Assembly: GCF_026914265.1 (NCBI RefSeq)
Contig: NC_069135.1
Span: 16,732,406 to 16,796,405 of the forward strand
Reading direction: 5' to 3'
Source: Mya arenaria
Taxonomy: Eukaryota; Mollusca; Bivalvia; Myida; Myidae
DNA length: 64,000 nt
Shown here: piece after piece, positions 36,333 through 47,829 of the stretch
Position numbering within the stretch: position 1 is the first letter of the stretch
How the letters are laid out: each line of letters starts with the position of its first letter
Notes under the pieces: generated by a model
Seen by the model: the letters and a program-made list of their open reading frames with translations, nothing else
Told to the model about the DNA's origin: nothing
The model's database searches: none
Made by a program: the position numbers and the translations under genes

Positions 36333-38481
36333 CTTGCCCAAGTTTCTACCTTCTCAACAACAGAGAGAGAGTTTCAAAACTTATTATAGTTCACTTTTCT
36401 TATTTCTCTTAGAAGTCAATTGTTTTATAGTTCGTGGTATATGGCTTTGTTTAAACCCTATTGAACCTAGTTGATAATCACTGAAGTGTTTGTTCACCAA
36501 CAATTAACAATGCACAGCTTAAAACCAATATCCTTGAATGCAATAACTACAAGTTAGTCACATGCTAAATCTATAATTAGAATCAAATCATAACTCATTT
36601 CAAGAACGTCTACGGTTTATCCAAAGGCTGACTATTACAGCCTTCAACAGATCTGGCTTTTGAGGCTGAACATAACTGATTTGTTAAGACTTGATAAAAA
36701 TATCTCCAATGAATGAAGTGATAACTGAGTTCAAAGTTTACACTTATAGCATATGGTAAAAGATAGTTTGATAACATCTGATGGGAAAAACACTTAATAT
36801 GGCCATTGGTGACACTTAAGATCACTAGTCTGTCCTTTCACTTTGCATTGTGAAGATACATGTACATGTTCATCTGTTTAAGATCTGAAAAAGATAAACA
36901 CAAGTTCTTACAAAAAACAATTAAATTGAGCATGAATTAATTTAATAGACCAACCTGAAATCTAGTTTTTAGCTGCACAAAATAGAATATTGATATTTAG
37001 TTTAAACCTAAATTTACATGTTGGTGAAGAATATATTACAATAATCTGTTGTTAAAATAATTAAAAACACATTAATAATAATGAAACTACATTACCAAAT
37101 GTATTTATGCTTATCATTTATATAATAATAATAATAATAATGATTATGTAAACAAGTCAGTGCATGAAAGTGTAAATAAGTTCATGGCTCAGCGCCTTTT
37201 ACACATCATTACAAATACAATGAAAAGTACAAAAAACCAAGAAACTTCAGTTGACTGTAAATCCCCACCATTTTGCCCCGCTTTATGAAATCTCCTTGTC
37301 AACAATAGAATAATAACTCCCATGTCCTCACATGAACCAGTAGCGACCCATTACATGTGTCTATTTTTATCACGTTGGTGTAAAAACCGTATTTTACTTG
37401 GGATTTGTAAGGGGGTTTACATTTGGAGTTTACATTTTGTGATCAATATGTAAGACCATAGTTTAACATTTAAATATTGCAGGATAGTATGTTGGCTGTC
37501 TTAAAACTTTAAAGGCCCATTAAAACTAAATCTTAAATCATTTAAGTTTAAAAGAGATTTAACAAAACAGTTTTGATAATTTTGAAATATAACAGATTCT
37601 ATAAATCTAAAACTGTCTAAGAGCCATTGTCAACATTTTTTTTGGTTCAATGTTGTACGTGAATTGAACATTAGAACAAAGCTATCCTTTATGTTGACAT
37701 CTTTTTCCATCAGGTAGTTGTGTGAAAAGAAGTGTTCAAGGGGTCTTATTCAGCTTGATATTTGTTTCCTTATTTCTTATTCAGCTTGATATTTATTTCC
37801 TTATTCATAAATATGAACTAAGTAAATGGCCACACTTGATAATGGGGGTTGGTTTTCTAAAAATAGCTCTACAAATCATTTAAATGACTAGATAGGAGCG
37901 TCCATTTTTGGAATGGAAATTAATTTAACAATTATTAAAATTATTAGTAGATTTATGTGTAAATAGTTCTCTTTAGATGCCAAATGTTTGTCACTTTGAA
38001 GATTGATTCATTTGGTAATTGAAAAAAATGAATATTTTTAATAAAATGCCAAAAGTTTGTGTTGAAAAATACATTACATTTAATGATGAGGCTTAGATAT
38101 GGACCAACATATGATGCGCACATCTGTATTAAAAAAAACACTCGTGTTCCCTTAGCCATATCATGTTACAATAATTTAGGGAAAATAACAAGGTAATCTG
38201 AATGTGTTTCAGAAAAGATATTGTCATCCTGTTAGAATACGTGTTTAAGTTTGCTTCATTCTAAAAATAAATCACACATGTGTTAAAAATTCATTTCCTA
38301 AGTATCAGCTGAAATAGAGTTACCTTTTCATTTAAATGTATTTAAAGGCGTAGTGCTCAATTTGGATATAGCATACCAGTCTCAATGAAAGACTTAATTG
38401 GCAATTGACAGGTCGCATTACTGTTAAACCTTGCCAAAACCAACATGTCACCACAAGTTAGGAAGAAAGCAATTGAGGCAA

Positions 38482-38663
38482 TGGTTTATAATGTACAGGG
38501 AATTTGTTCAGCCTTAAAGGCCCAGTGCCAAAGAATATTTAAACTATCACAACACGGACGACCGCCACGAGTAAAGGAGAAAGCAAGTGGCCTCGATGGC
38601 ATTAAAACAATGGTGACACCTGGTTTATAATGAACAGGGGATTTGTTCAGCCTTGGTGGACCC
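38482..38663 (+). repeat. Direct repeat pair, 149-bp period
   Basis: The string 'tggtttataatgtacaggga' plus 'atttgttcagcctt' at 38482 recurs nearly identically at 38631 ('tggtttataatgaacagggg' plus 'atttgttcagcctt'). Only these ~33-bp blocks match well. It is a small tandem duplication or part of a longer decayed array. Confidence 0.6.
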
Positions 38664-39778
38664 GTGCCTTAACCCATTTTGCATCATCATCCCTTTTTGG
38701 TGGAATTTCGAAGTGCCAATACTATGTCACATTTGTATTTTTTTGTTTATTTTTGGATTGGAGGCATGTGTTACCAGTTTAAGAGTAGAAGCAATCATGA
38801 GTAAAGCACAACTAAACCAATTTGATGTTTGTCAAATAAATATTATGTTGAGCCTGCCACTGACAGAATCAATTCCTGAAACATATCATTATCTAAGAAT
38901 AGTTGTTCTTTGACATTGAATGTATTTTATAAGACCCTAATGACCAAGTAACAGCTGGAAAAGACCATTATACAAAGAATTTTGACACTTGAGAGTGACC
39001 TTGGCATTTGACCTACAGACATGGGTCATGCTGGCAACAATGTCGTCATGACATGGTGAACATCTCAAATAGGACCATGAAAATTGGCATACAGGTAAAT
39101 AGTCTTGCACAGGATACACCGGATTTTCATGGAAAATTGGTCAGAGATTAATCAAAGCATTGGCCTTTTCATTGAGATGAGATGCATTTTAATATTACAA
39201 TTAGAACTGTTTGAGTTAAGGAGTTATGTAAGTGTGCTGCATCAGTGCTCCAGCTAGGCATTAATAGCATTGCATGGTGCCCCGCTGCACTTTTACGGCG
39301 CCCTGCTGCCATTTCATACAACCCGCTGTGCCTTTTATTGGACAGAGCCGCCTTAATAAATTAATGCAGCCAAAATAAAAAAAATTGGAGACCCCTTCAA
39401 ACCCCGCTTGTGTGCAGGGTGATGCTTTAACACGCCAACCCCTATTTGCTGCTATGCGACTCATGACCTTCCCTATTCAAAACTCCACCCTGTCCTTTTC
39501 AAATCCTGGCTGGGGCACTGCTGCACCTTGTCCTTTTATGGTGGAACCCTTTTGCCCTTTTCATCACCCAATCAGCATTGGTGATAAAAACAATAAAATG
39601 GTATCCTACAAAGTTATTTCTGCCTGAATTGATGCTTGCTCACACCTAATATGTTATAAGACATATTAGTTGCATTAATTGCTAATAATAATAACGTGGA
39701 CGACTGTAAAATTATGTTGATGAAACAAATATCCATTTTGTACTTTAAAATCAGGTACACAAACTGGTGCCGTATTTC

Positions 39779-39843
39779 CTCGACTATAAGACGGGAAAAT
39801 TGAGTCCTGATTTTTAACCTGAGTCTTATAAGCGAGTCGATAA
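39779..39843. repeat. Short hairpin, possible MITE end
   Basis: 'cctcgactataagacg' and 'gagtcttataagcgagtcga' are imperfect inverted repeats about 30 bases apart. The 'ctcgactataagac' motif is familiar from miniature elements in animal genomes, but here no second end or target duplication was found. Confidence 0.4.
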
Positions 39844-39942
39844 AATATTAAAAAAAGATTCAAGTCAAAGTCAATAATATTTTACGTAGGGTATTCGACT
39901 AACTGGTATATCGTCTGCTGATGCAAATATGGGGCGATTAAG

Positions 39943-40491
39943 CATACATGCCATATTTTTTGGAGACCATTCAGGGGGATTTGTTTAAAAGGCTGAAAAT
40001 TCAGGGGGATTTTGGTTGTATTCAGGGGGATTTTTTTAGAAGGTCTAAGTTGGCAAAATTTTAAAGTATTTTTAGACGTATGAAAAAATGTATTCACATA
40101 TAGTTTGCTTTGAAAATCTCTTAACTTTTTCATTATACTGAATTATTTTATGTCATGATTTATTTTAGTTTTATGATACACTGTCATGGCATACTGTAAT
40201 GCACTTGCAGAACAAAATATGTCATTGGAAAAATATGTTTTCGAGACAATTAAATTAAATTTACCTTCCTCCAAAGTCTTTTAAAAAATTGTGCTTAATT
40301 CTATCAGCTTTGATGACTTTCAGACAATAAGAGAATAGAATAAATATTATTAATTTCTTCCTTCCAAAAGAGTAATATTTCTTTGCCTTTAATAATTACT
40401 ACAAATTAATTGATCACTTGTTGTAAAAGTTTCCTTTTGGAGAGTTTCACTCACATACTGTGGTTTCACTTTGTCATAGTTGCCTGATGTA

Positions 40492-40527
<36 letters not shown>

Positions 40528-40583
40528 TTTTTTTTTTAAATTCGGGGGGATTTTTTCCCCCGCCGGGGGATATGGCATGTATG
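39943..40583. mobile_element. 641-bp TIR element with 6-bp target duplication
   Basis: There is a perfect 14-bp inverted repeat, CATACATGCCATAT on the left and ATATGGCATGTATG on the right, with a direct repeat ATTAAG immediately outside (39937-39942 and 40584-40589). Inside, 'tcagggggattt' recurs near the left end and 'cgggggga' near the right. A long A run (about 40497-40523) followed by a T run sits close to the right end. It is non-coding. The superfamily is not assigned; a 6-bp duplication is uncommon. Confidence 0.78.
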
Positions 40584-40589
40584 ATTAAG

Positions 40590-41885
40590 TAAACAACAAC
40601 ACAAAATCTCTTCACCGCGCCTACTCTGACTTCACACAGTGTACCGATGATCTGCACTCTTTCTCATGGCGCGTGTCTTTTTAATTAGTTTGACAGATAT
40701 ATCAAAACAGTAAATATTGGAAACTTAATATGATGTAGGTACCTAAAGTTATGCGAATTTGATTATGCAGACAAATGACAATGCAAATATAAATCCTTTA
40801 TGATCGTCGCCAATCAAGGGACAATATTGTCTATTGCATAACAAACACTTATTCATGCATTGCCTCGCCTTTTCGCAGTTTTGTTATTGAAGCCATTTAT
40901 TTTCATGCTTGGTAAGTTGGTATTAAACTTTCCTGCCTTCACAAAACTATTGGACTAGACCGACAGAATTTGTTCAGGTCTGAATGGCATAATGCAAGCC
41001 AGACGGCACTGTGGCAAATGGGATTTTAATAAAAATCGGAAGTAAATAACTTATAAAAGGATTTTAAGACTGTCTTTTTCTAAAACGTCAGAATAATTCG
41101 AGAAAGATTCCCAATCGGAGCACGCTCAGCTTTTGGTAACGAAATGGTATTAAGCGATAAGGTTGAGTAGTTACGATGTAAAACATGGCATAAAATTATG
41201 TGGTTATTAACTTATTTCAAATCGCCATCGGCATTTTTTACCTGAAATCTGTGTTCGTCCCACCTGAAACCTGGAACATTGGACGTAAAAGTAAACACGG
41301 TTATGAAAGTGGATTTTCCGGGTATGATAAATCACACACGAAGTAAACAGACGCCGTCGACCGAGGCAATGGACAACTGAAATATCGTGTGTCATTCCCC
41401 GCGTTATTACTTCCCCTTTTAGTACAATGCAATATACATTATCCACACAAAACTGTGAACATGTTGATCGTGTTATCAATTTCAAAAAAAATATGTTTAA
41501 CATTCAAACTCGCCTTACAATGATAGATTTATTGCGACCAAGCGAAGAAAAAGGGAAACAATAGGTAATTTGACTATACCAGTATGCAAGTATAGTGACG
41601 GTGAGTATACGAAAATATTGCTATTTTCCTATTAAACTTTACGAAGCCTTTAAAAATTAAAGTGTTTACAGTTACATAGACGTAAATTCTATTTCTAAGC
41701 TACATGCGTATTAGAATTTAAAAATCACGCACACTTTACTCATTGCTAGCTGGGACCAAAAACAAATCCTTGCACCTATACAAGTTGGAGTAGTTCTGTT
41801 AAGAATCCGGTTTGGTTTATGAAGATATGGGTTTCGAAGATAGGAAATTTCAAAATATTTCCTGATTTCGTATACCTTAAAATGC
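40590..41885. other. Intergenic, no gene seen
   Basis: A 98-codon minus-strand ORF at 41207-41503 has no recognisable domain and no supporting context. I leave it out as a gene. Confidence 0.4.
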
Positions 41886-41889
41886 GTTA

Positions 41890-44080
41890 ACTTTTGCCCA
41901 TGTGCATGTACATGGATATAATAAAACCATCGTTTTTGAAAGACAACAAGTAGTCAGTAGCCAATTATATAATACTTTGATAAGTTGTCCATTTATTAAC
42001 CAATCGACAAATATTTTGGATAACTTTGATCAAACCACAAACTTATCCAGTTTTATTCAATTGACTCCCACGGATAATTATATAAAACTTGGAAACGCTG
42101 GGCTGTCAAAATAAAAAAAAGACTTTCAGTCGATGTCACCATCAATTTATTTAACTGATTTTTTTTTACATTTATCTACTACAACATGTTAATACGTACC
42201 AATAGCATTTCTTACATTCCACCTGATAATGAGGAAACCACAATGCATTTTGTGTGCAATACAATAAATACATGTTTGGTATCCCAATGCATTGAGTCAA
42301 TACCCGGCCATTATTTTAAACGACCTGTATTCTAATTTTAAATGCTTTCCTAGAAACCGACGGACGACGTTAGATTTTTTTTATTGTACGCCAGCAGGAC
42401 TTCTCATCAAATTTAAGAAAGTTATCAGTGTTACACTAGTAATGACGCACAAACGTCATTATAATTAAATATTAACTACACCAAGTGATAAAGTGTGCAT
42501 CATTGCACTTTTTACAACATACGTACAGCTACACAAATTGAGGCATTGAGAAAAAAAATGATATCTACACCAGGGGTATACTTAGGAATTGACAATGAAA
42601 AATATACATGCGAACGTATATAGTATTTTCATCCCAGATGGCTTTATACATAGTAGTTGACAGTTATAACGTGTTTTCAAACCCATTGGTTTTTTTTGTA
42701 AACTTTAAAGCTGCACGATTCGTGATCACACAATCAACTGTAGGTTTCCATCTAATACGGAAACGTGGTTTATTAAACTTTACTCTGATAAGTGACAATA
42801 TGTATTTAACTGTATTTAATTCAGGTGTCTTATATTCTTAAAATTGATTGCGATGCTACGGAATAATGTCCGTTTATATTGGGCATTAGTATTGTATACG
42901 AGTATATTTTTGGCCCTTCAGGGACAAAAAAAAAGTGTAATGGCGTTTACCATACGAACAAAGTATTCATTAAATCAGATAGGAATGTGAGAAAAAACAT
43001 TCAAGCTATTAATAATCTTGAGGAAATACCCTGAGGTTTCCCAGCGCAGACTATTTATAGTACCTGCATAACAGATTTAATGTGGATATTCAGTCAATCA
43101 ACATTGTAAAATATCATTACCTGTTTCGTCTTGAATATATATTATAAATCTTGACTGCTAGTTTTTACTTTATAGCAATTGTAAAAAATGCCCTTAAAGC
43201 CCTAGTCCCACCGACCCCCTGAACTGTCCGGGACTGAAATTTGACCGTTGCAGGATCAACGGATCCGCGTTGGATCTGCGTTGAGTCCGGGCTTATCCAG
43301 GACAGTCCGCGATGGTTCTGTATGTTCCCGGATACCATCCCGGCAATTTAAAATGTTTGAAATTGCCCTGGCCATCCGGTACCACCCGGTAGAGTTTTTC
43401 AATCAAGGTGCATGTAGTCTGTTAAGCGACCGTGTTGGATCCGGGAAGGTCCATAGTTGCACCGTGTTGATCATTGGTGATCCGGCAAGTCCTGTTAGAC
43501 ACTGATCATCGGGACAGACCCTAGTGCATCTGGGAGCTTAAGGGGCACAGTATAGGTTGATAAAAAATATAATCTGTAGAAAAATCATGTTTTTTTCTTC
43601 TTTTTTGATAATTCAAGTCAAATTCGGTGAATATCATAATGCATTTTTTTGCATCAACCTTTATTGTTTCCCTTTAAAGCAAACACTGCTATCGACTATA
43701 CAATCGCTTTCACTTCGGTTTGATAAGTAGAGTATCATAAAGATGAAATAAGATTGAAACACTAAGTAACAAAATGAAGAGTTCACTTCTACTTGCAAAA
43801 CAAAATGCATACAAGCAAGAACATATCCGCGGTACGATGGCTAAGATTTTGTTAATTTCATAAGCGTTTACTCAGCTATTTTTCATTTTCGGGTGTTCTT
43901 TCACTGAATAAAGCATTGTTCAGTGTATCTTTTGTCTCGACTTGTTCTACTTGTTCATGTCTGATTTAGGACCAACGTTTATTTTCTGAAGCTCGCATTG
44001 AAAACATTTTGTTTTAATATCTTCGTTTTGTAAGTCTCGTAGTCTATAGTTGGAATGGTGTCTTTGTGATAAAGTGTATA
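41890..44080 (+). repeat. Tandem segmental duplication, copy A
   Basis: About 2.2 kb that is colinear with 44745-47030. Matching landmarks in order are 'aagtagtcag' (41948 and 44806), 'actttgataagttgtccat', 'cttggaaacgctg', 'gaggtttcccagcgcaga' (43033 and 45341), 'atgaaataagattg', 'caaaatgcatacaagca' and 'tgttcatgtctgatt'. By eye the copies are diverged but easily aligned. There is no gene inside. The block 43204-43530 is GC-richer, with repeated 'ggatc' and 'tccgg' strings. Confidence 0.75.
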
Positions 44081-45958
44081 TACATGTACATGTATTTGGA
44101 ACACTTTGCTCGAGTATGTTTGTTTATACGCTCGAGTAAATACTTTTCTCAGTTCTCTCCGATGTCAGGACGCCTTTGTCTCATTTTGGGTTGGATAATT
44201 ACGGATTTCTTCTTTTTTAAAACTGATTATCCTTAAACTATTGACTTGTGAGTTTAAGCATATGAGAGATAAAATAGGAATACTATCAAGAAACTGACTC
44301 AATTTTAAAGAATCGAAAATTATATTATCACAACATTTCCCTATTAGAAATAAAATAGATAATGACTTGTTCTTGCAGGCAAATACATGTTAGCTGTCTC
44401 TTACTGAAAACATAAAACAATATTTGAAACATAAGGTACCTCTCAGAATTTGTTAAGATTTTTCGGACTGTTTTTGTCACTTCTTCTCCAATTTTTTAGA
44501 TTTTAACTGTTGCATCAAAACGTACTTGAAGAATAGTATTTGACAAACAATATATACTTGTTGCCCTGATTCCACTTAGCGTATTTCACCGTATCGATGA
44601 AACCAGCTATTCATTAATCGTCTTTTTCCGCGCTAAATGCATGCTTTCTAAATTTATAACACATGCCATCGAAATAGCCGAGGAACGCGTGCATCCATAT
44701 AACGACCATGGACTCAAACTGATTTCTTTAATCTACAAATACATTAAATTTTGCCAATGTGCATATTCTTGTATATGATAAAACCATCGTTCCCGAACGA
44801 CAGCAAGTAGTCAGTTGTAAGCCAATTGTGTTATACTTTGATAAGTTGTCCATACATTGACCAATCAACACATATTTTAGATAACTTTTACCAAACCAAA
44901 ACCTTATCAAGTTTTATTCAATTGACTTCCACAGCCAATTCAGTATACAACTTGGAAACGCTGTGCTGCCAAAACTCATAAAATTAAAAGATTTCAATGG
45001 CGTCTATTTATATGAACTTAGTTAGTGCACTAGCCGCCCAGTTCCAGTCGATGCCACATTCAATTTAGTTTAACTGTGTTTTTTTTTACATTTATTTAAT
45101 AAAACATGTAAACACATACCCATAGCCTTGCTTACATTCCATCCGATGATGTGCAATACAATAATTAAATATTTGGTATCCCAAGGTGTCGTCAATACAC
45201 GTCATTTTTTTTAAACGTCCTGTTTTCTAATTTTAAATGCTTTCCTAGAAACCGCCAGCTTATGGTTTTAATTAAATCAGATAGGAATGTGAGAAAAATC
45301 ATCCAAGCGATAGCTATTATTAACTTTGAGGAAATACCACGAGGTTTCCCAGCGCAGAATATTTATAGTACTCGTATAATAGATTTAATGTGAGCTATCA
45401 GACAACCTATATTATAAGTTACGGGGTTAGTAGGTGATCCGATATGGGTTATACGGGGCAAAGGAAACCATATCGGGTGAGGGTGAAGCTTTGCACAAAG
45501 ATAATAGAATAAAAAAAATCAATCATTCATAAGTTATCATTAGAAACAGTTCCCCCATCATTACAAATAAGCCTGGGATCTAAAATCAATGACCGGGGGG
45601 AGGGGCGTGGTAAAAGGGGTGTGTCAAAACAACGCATCCTGCCCCTGTGGTAGTGGCAGCGTATTGGTCCTGGACGATGCAACATGTCATGTTCGACACG
45701 GATCACCTCCGGACCGTTACTTGTTGGGACCGGGACAGATCGTAGCTGTTCGAAGCTAATCTTCGTTGGTTAATGAAAAAAATCTGTACTCAAATCATGC
45801 TTTTTTTTAAAGTCAAATGAGTAGAACATCCTAATGAATTTCTGCATCAATATTTATATGAAAAACTACAGAAACAAGCTCAGTAGCCAAAATATTAAAC
45901 ATCCTTATTGTGCCCCTTTAAAGAGAACACTGATATCGACCATACAATCGCAGGCTCG

Positions 45959-46196
45959 CACAGGTGTTCGTCACATAACCTGGATACAGTAATACATTTT
46001 TTTTTTTTTTTTATTTTTTTTATTTATTTATTTATATATAATACTAATTTTCTTTCATGAAAAAATTGTGGAATAATTTTTTAAATGACATATATTCACT
46101 ATTTTGACCAAAATAAATAATAATTAAAATAAAAAATATTTTTTTTTTTTATTTTTTTATAAAAAACTGTATCCAGGCAATGTGAAGAGCACCTTT
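45959..46196. mobile_element. 238-bp MITE with ~32-bp TIRs and 9-bp target duplication
   Basis: The ends 'cacaggtgttcgtcacat...' and '...atgtgaagagcacctttg' are inverted repeats over about 32 bp with five mismatches, including a perfect CCTGGATACAGT / ACTGTATCCAGG core. The direct repeat GCAGGCTCG flanks it (45950-45958 and 46197-46205). A 9-bp duplication suggests a Mutator-like mobiliser (inference). The interior is almost pure A/T with long T runs. Confidence 0.75.
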
Positions 46197-46352
46197 GCAG
46201 GCTCGTATACGCTGTGTTCTGATTTTATAATGATGAAATAAGATTGTAACACTAAATAGTAAAATGCACAAAACAAAATGCATACAAGCACAAACATACC
46301 CAAGGTACGATAACCAAGATGAAGTCAATGTCATTGGCATTTACTCAGCTGC

Positions 46353-46690
46353 TTAAAGGTGCAATCTTACTCCTAAATAAGATTTACCACAATTAATACA
46401 ATTGCTTTAATATACCAAAAAGGAGGAATAAATGTCGTAAACAATGAGGGATACCGTGTTTAATTAGAAAGAAGTGTCAGTGAAGAAAACACGGTATTTC
46501 TACATTATGAGACTATAGTAGACCACAGTAAATCTTTTAGCATTCACCAATCATTTAATATTTTCGCGTTTTCAGCTATAAACCACACGGGAACAATCTT
46601 GTTATCAGTCATTAATATTTTCCATAAATGCATTATTTAGTAAGTAGTTAAAGTTTACTCAAAATGTATGTTTGTTATACATGTATATGT
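46353..46690 (-). repeat. ~330-bp dispersed repeat, copy 4 (inverted)
   Basis: The reverse complement of the family seen three times in the MYND introns: 'taagatttaccacaattaat', 'acacggtatttctac', 'tagaccacagtaaatctttt', 'atattttccataaatgcatt'. It is absent from the matching place in duplication copy A. Confidence 0.8.
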
Positions 46691-46784
46691 ATTGATCTTG
46701 AATTAGAGTGTCATTTAAATATTTGCGGGTGTTTATCAACTTTAAAAAGATTTGTTCCGTTCGTCAGTTCGTCTTTTGTCTCGA

Positions 46785-46885
46785 CTTTGGTGTCTTGAGC
46801 GTTTACCCTGTGCCTTAACATGGGTTTTATGTTTTAACTTTCGACTACTGTGCTTGTTTCTGTATTTTTTTTCATATACATATTG
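46785..46885 (+). repeat. Dispersed 3'-tail repeat, copy 1
   Basis: The block 'ccctgtgccttaacatgggt', 'tttcgactactgtgcttgtt', 'tctgta..ttttcatat' matches 60577-60660. The 60.6-kb copy lies downstream of the Penelope-like relic, so both may be 3' tails of that family. Confidence 0.6.
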
Positions 46886-47109
46886 TTCGATTGTTCATGT
46901 CTGATTAGGATCAACGCTTATTTTTTAAGTTCGCGTTGATAACAAAAACTTTCCTTTGATATTTTCGTCTTGTAATCTAAAGATTGGTAATGCTGAAAAT
47001 AAATATTATAATTTTGATACAAAGTATAAAGACGCTTTTGTGACAGATATATCAAATAATATAGACAAATTTATGTATGATCTAAACTGAAATTAGGGGG
47101 ATGTAGATA

Positions 47110-47826
47110 TAAATTGACTTCGATTTTAACTATTTTTTGTGATAAATAAGTATTTTCAAAAGATATCTCAAAAGCCAGACTTTTATTTCCAAGACGTAAA
47201 GGTTAAACAGGATTGGTTTGATGCTGAATGTGAACGCAAATATAACGTGTATAAAAATGCTGCACTTGTATGCCATTCTTACATTTTCGGATGCTGATAG
47301 AGCTTCGCTGTAGTGGCCATAAGGGATTATAAGTATCAGTGTTGGAGGTAAAAAATCATATAATTAACTTTGTACGTAGTCGTAAAATGAACGATTTAAG
47401 AAGGAAGTCCCATAGACATTTTTGGAAAATATTTAAAAATAGGAAAAAAACAAACAAATAATGGTGATACTATTTCTAATTGGAGGAATTTTGCACTTTC
47501 TCGATTTTCGAGTCAATAGATGTATCTTTTTCAGATTATGACATTTTGACATTTTGAAAGCATGTTATTGTTTCAGAGACAAAGAATGGTTTGCAGAGTT
47601 CTTTAAATAGTTTATATTCATATTGTTGTAAATGGAACCTAACGGTAAACATTGATAAAAATCATTGTGTTTGAGAAAGGTGGTAGGTTGGGTAATAATG
47701 ATAAATGGTTTTATAATAATCAGGAAGTAGAAATTGTCGGTTCTTTTTTATCTAGGTGTTGTATTTGCCAGTGGAGGTTCATTTATGCAGGCTGCAAAAA
47801 CCTTGACAGGAAAGGAGTTGAGATCA
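47110..47826 (+). mobile_element. Non-LTR retrotransposon relic, left part
   Basis: Translated in several frames, this has LINE ORF2 features: a WFDAEC-containing linker after the endonuclease, a 'KSHRHFWKIFKN' stretch, then 'LNSLYSYCCKWNLTVNID' and the post-catalytic 'KGGRLGNNDKWFYNNQEVEI' segment followed by 'YLGVVFASGGSF'. Most of the RT catalytic core is deleted, and stops and frameshifts are frequent. The element is interrupted at about 47826 and resumes near 51100. Confidence 0.78.
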
Positions 47827-47829
47827 CTT

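Larger units (their letters stand above)
36333..39942. other. Intergenic, no gene seen
   Basis: This is the 5' flank of the MYND gene. It holds a short (ATA)n microsatellite (about 37121-37141), a 33-bp direct repeat listed below, and short chance ORFs. A purine-rich tract (GAGAGAG on either strand) sits just above the MYND start near 36360. I saw no clear TATA box at a sensible distance. Confidence 0.4.
44745..47030 (+). repeat. Tandem segmental duplication, copy B
   Basis: This is the second copy of the unit at 41890-44080, in the same orientation. It lacks parts of copy A's centre and carries three additions absent from copy A: the 238-bp TIR element at 45959-46196, an inverted ~330-bp dispersed repeat at 46353-46690, and a ~100-bp block at 46785-46885. 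Those insertions therefore postdate the duplication, or were lost from A. Confidence 0.72.

Noticed and set aside
41207-41503. 98-codon minus-strand ORF with several Cys.
   Set aside because: No recognised motif, no splice partner, and located in repeat-rich DNA.
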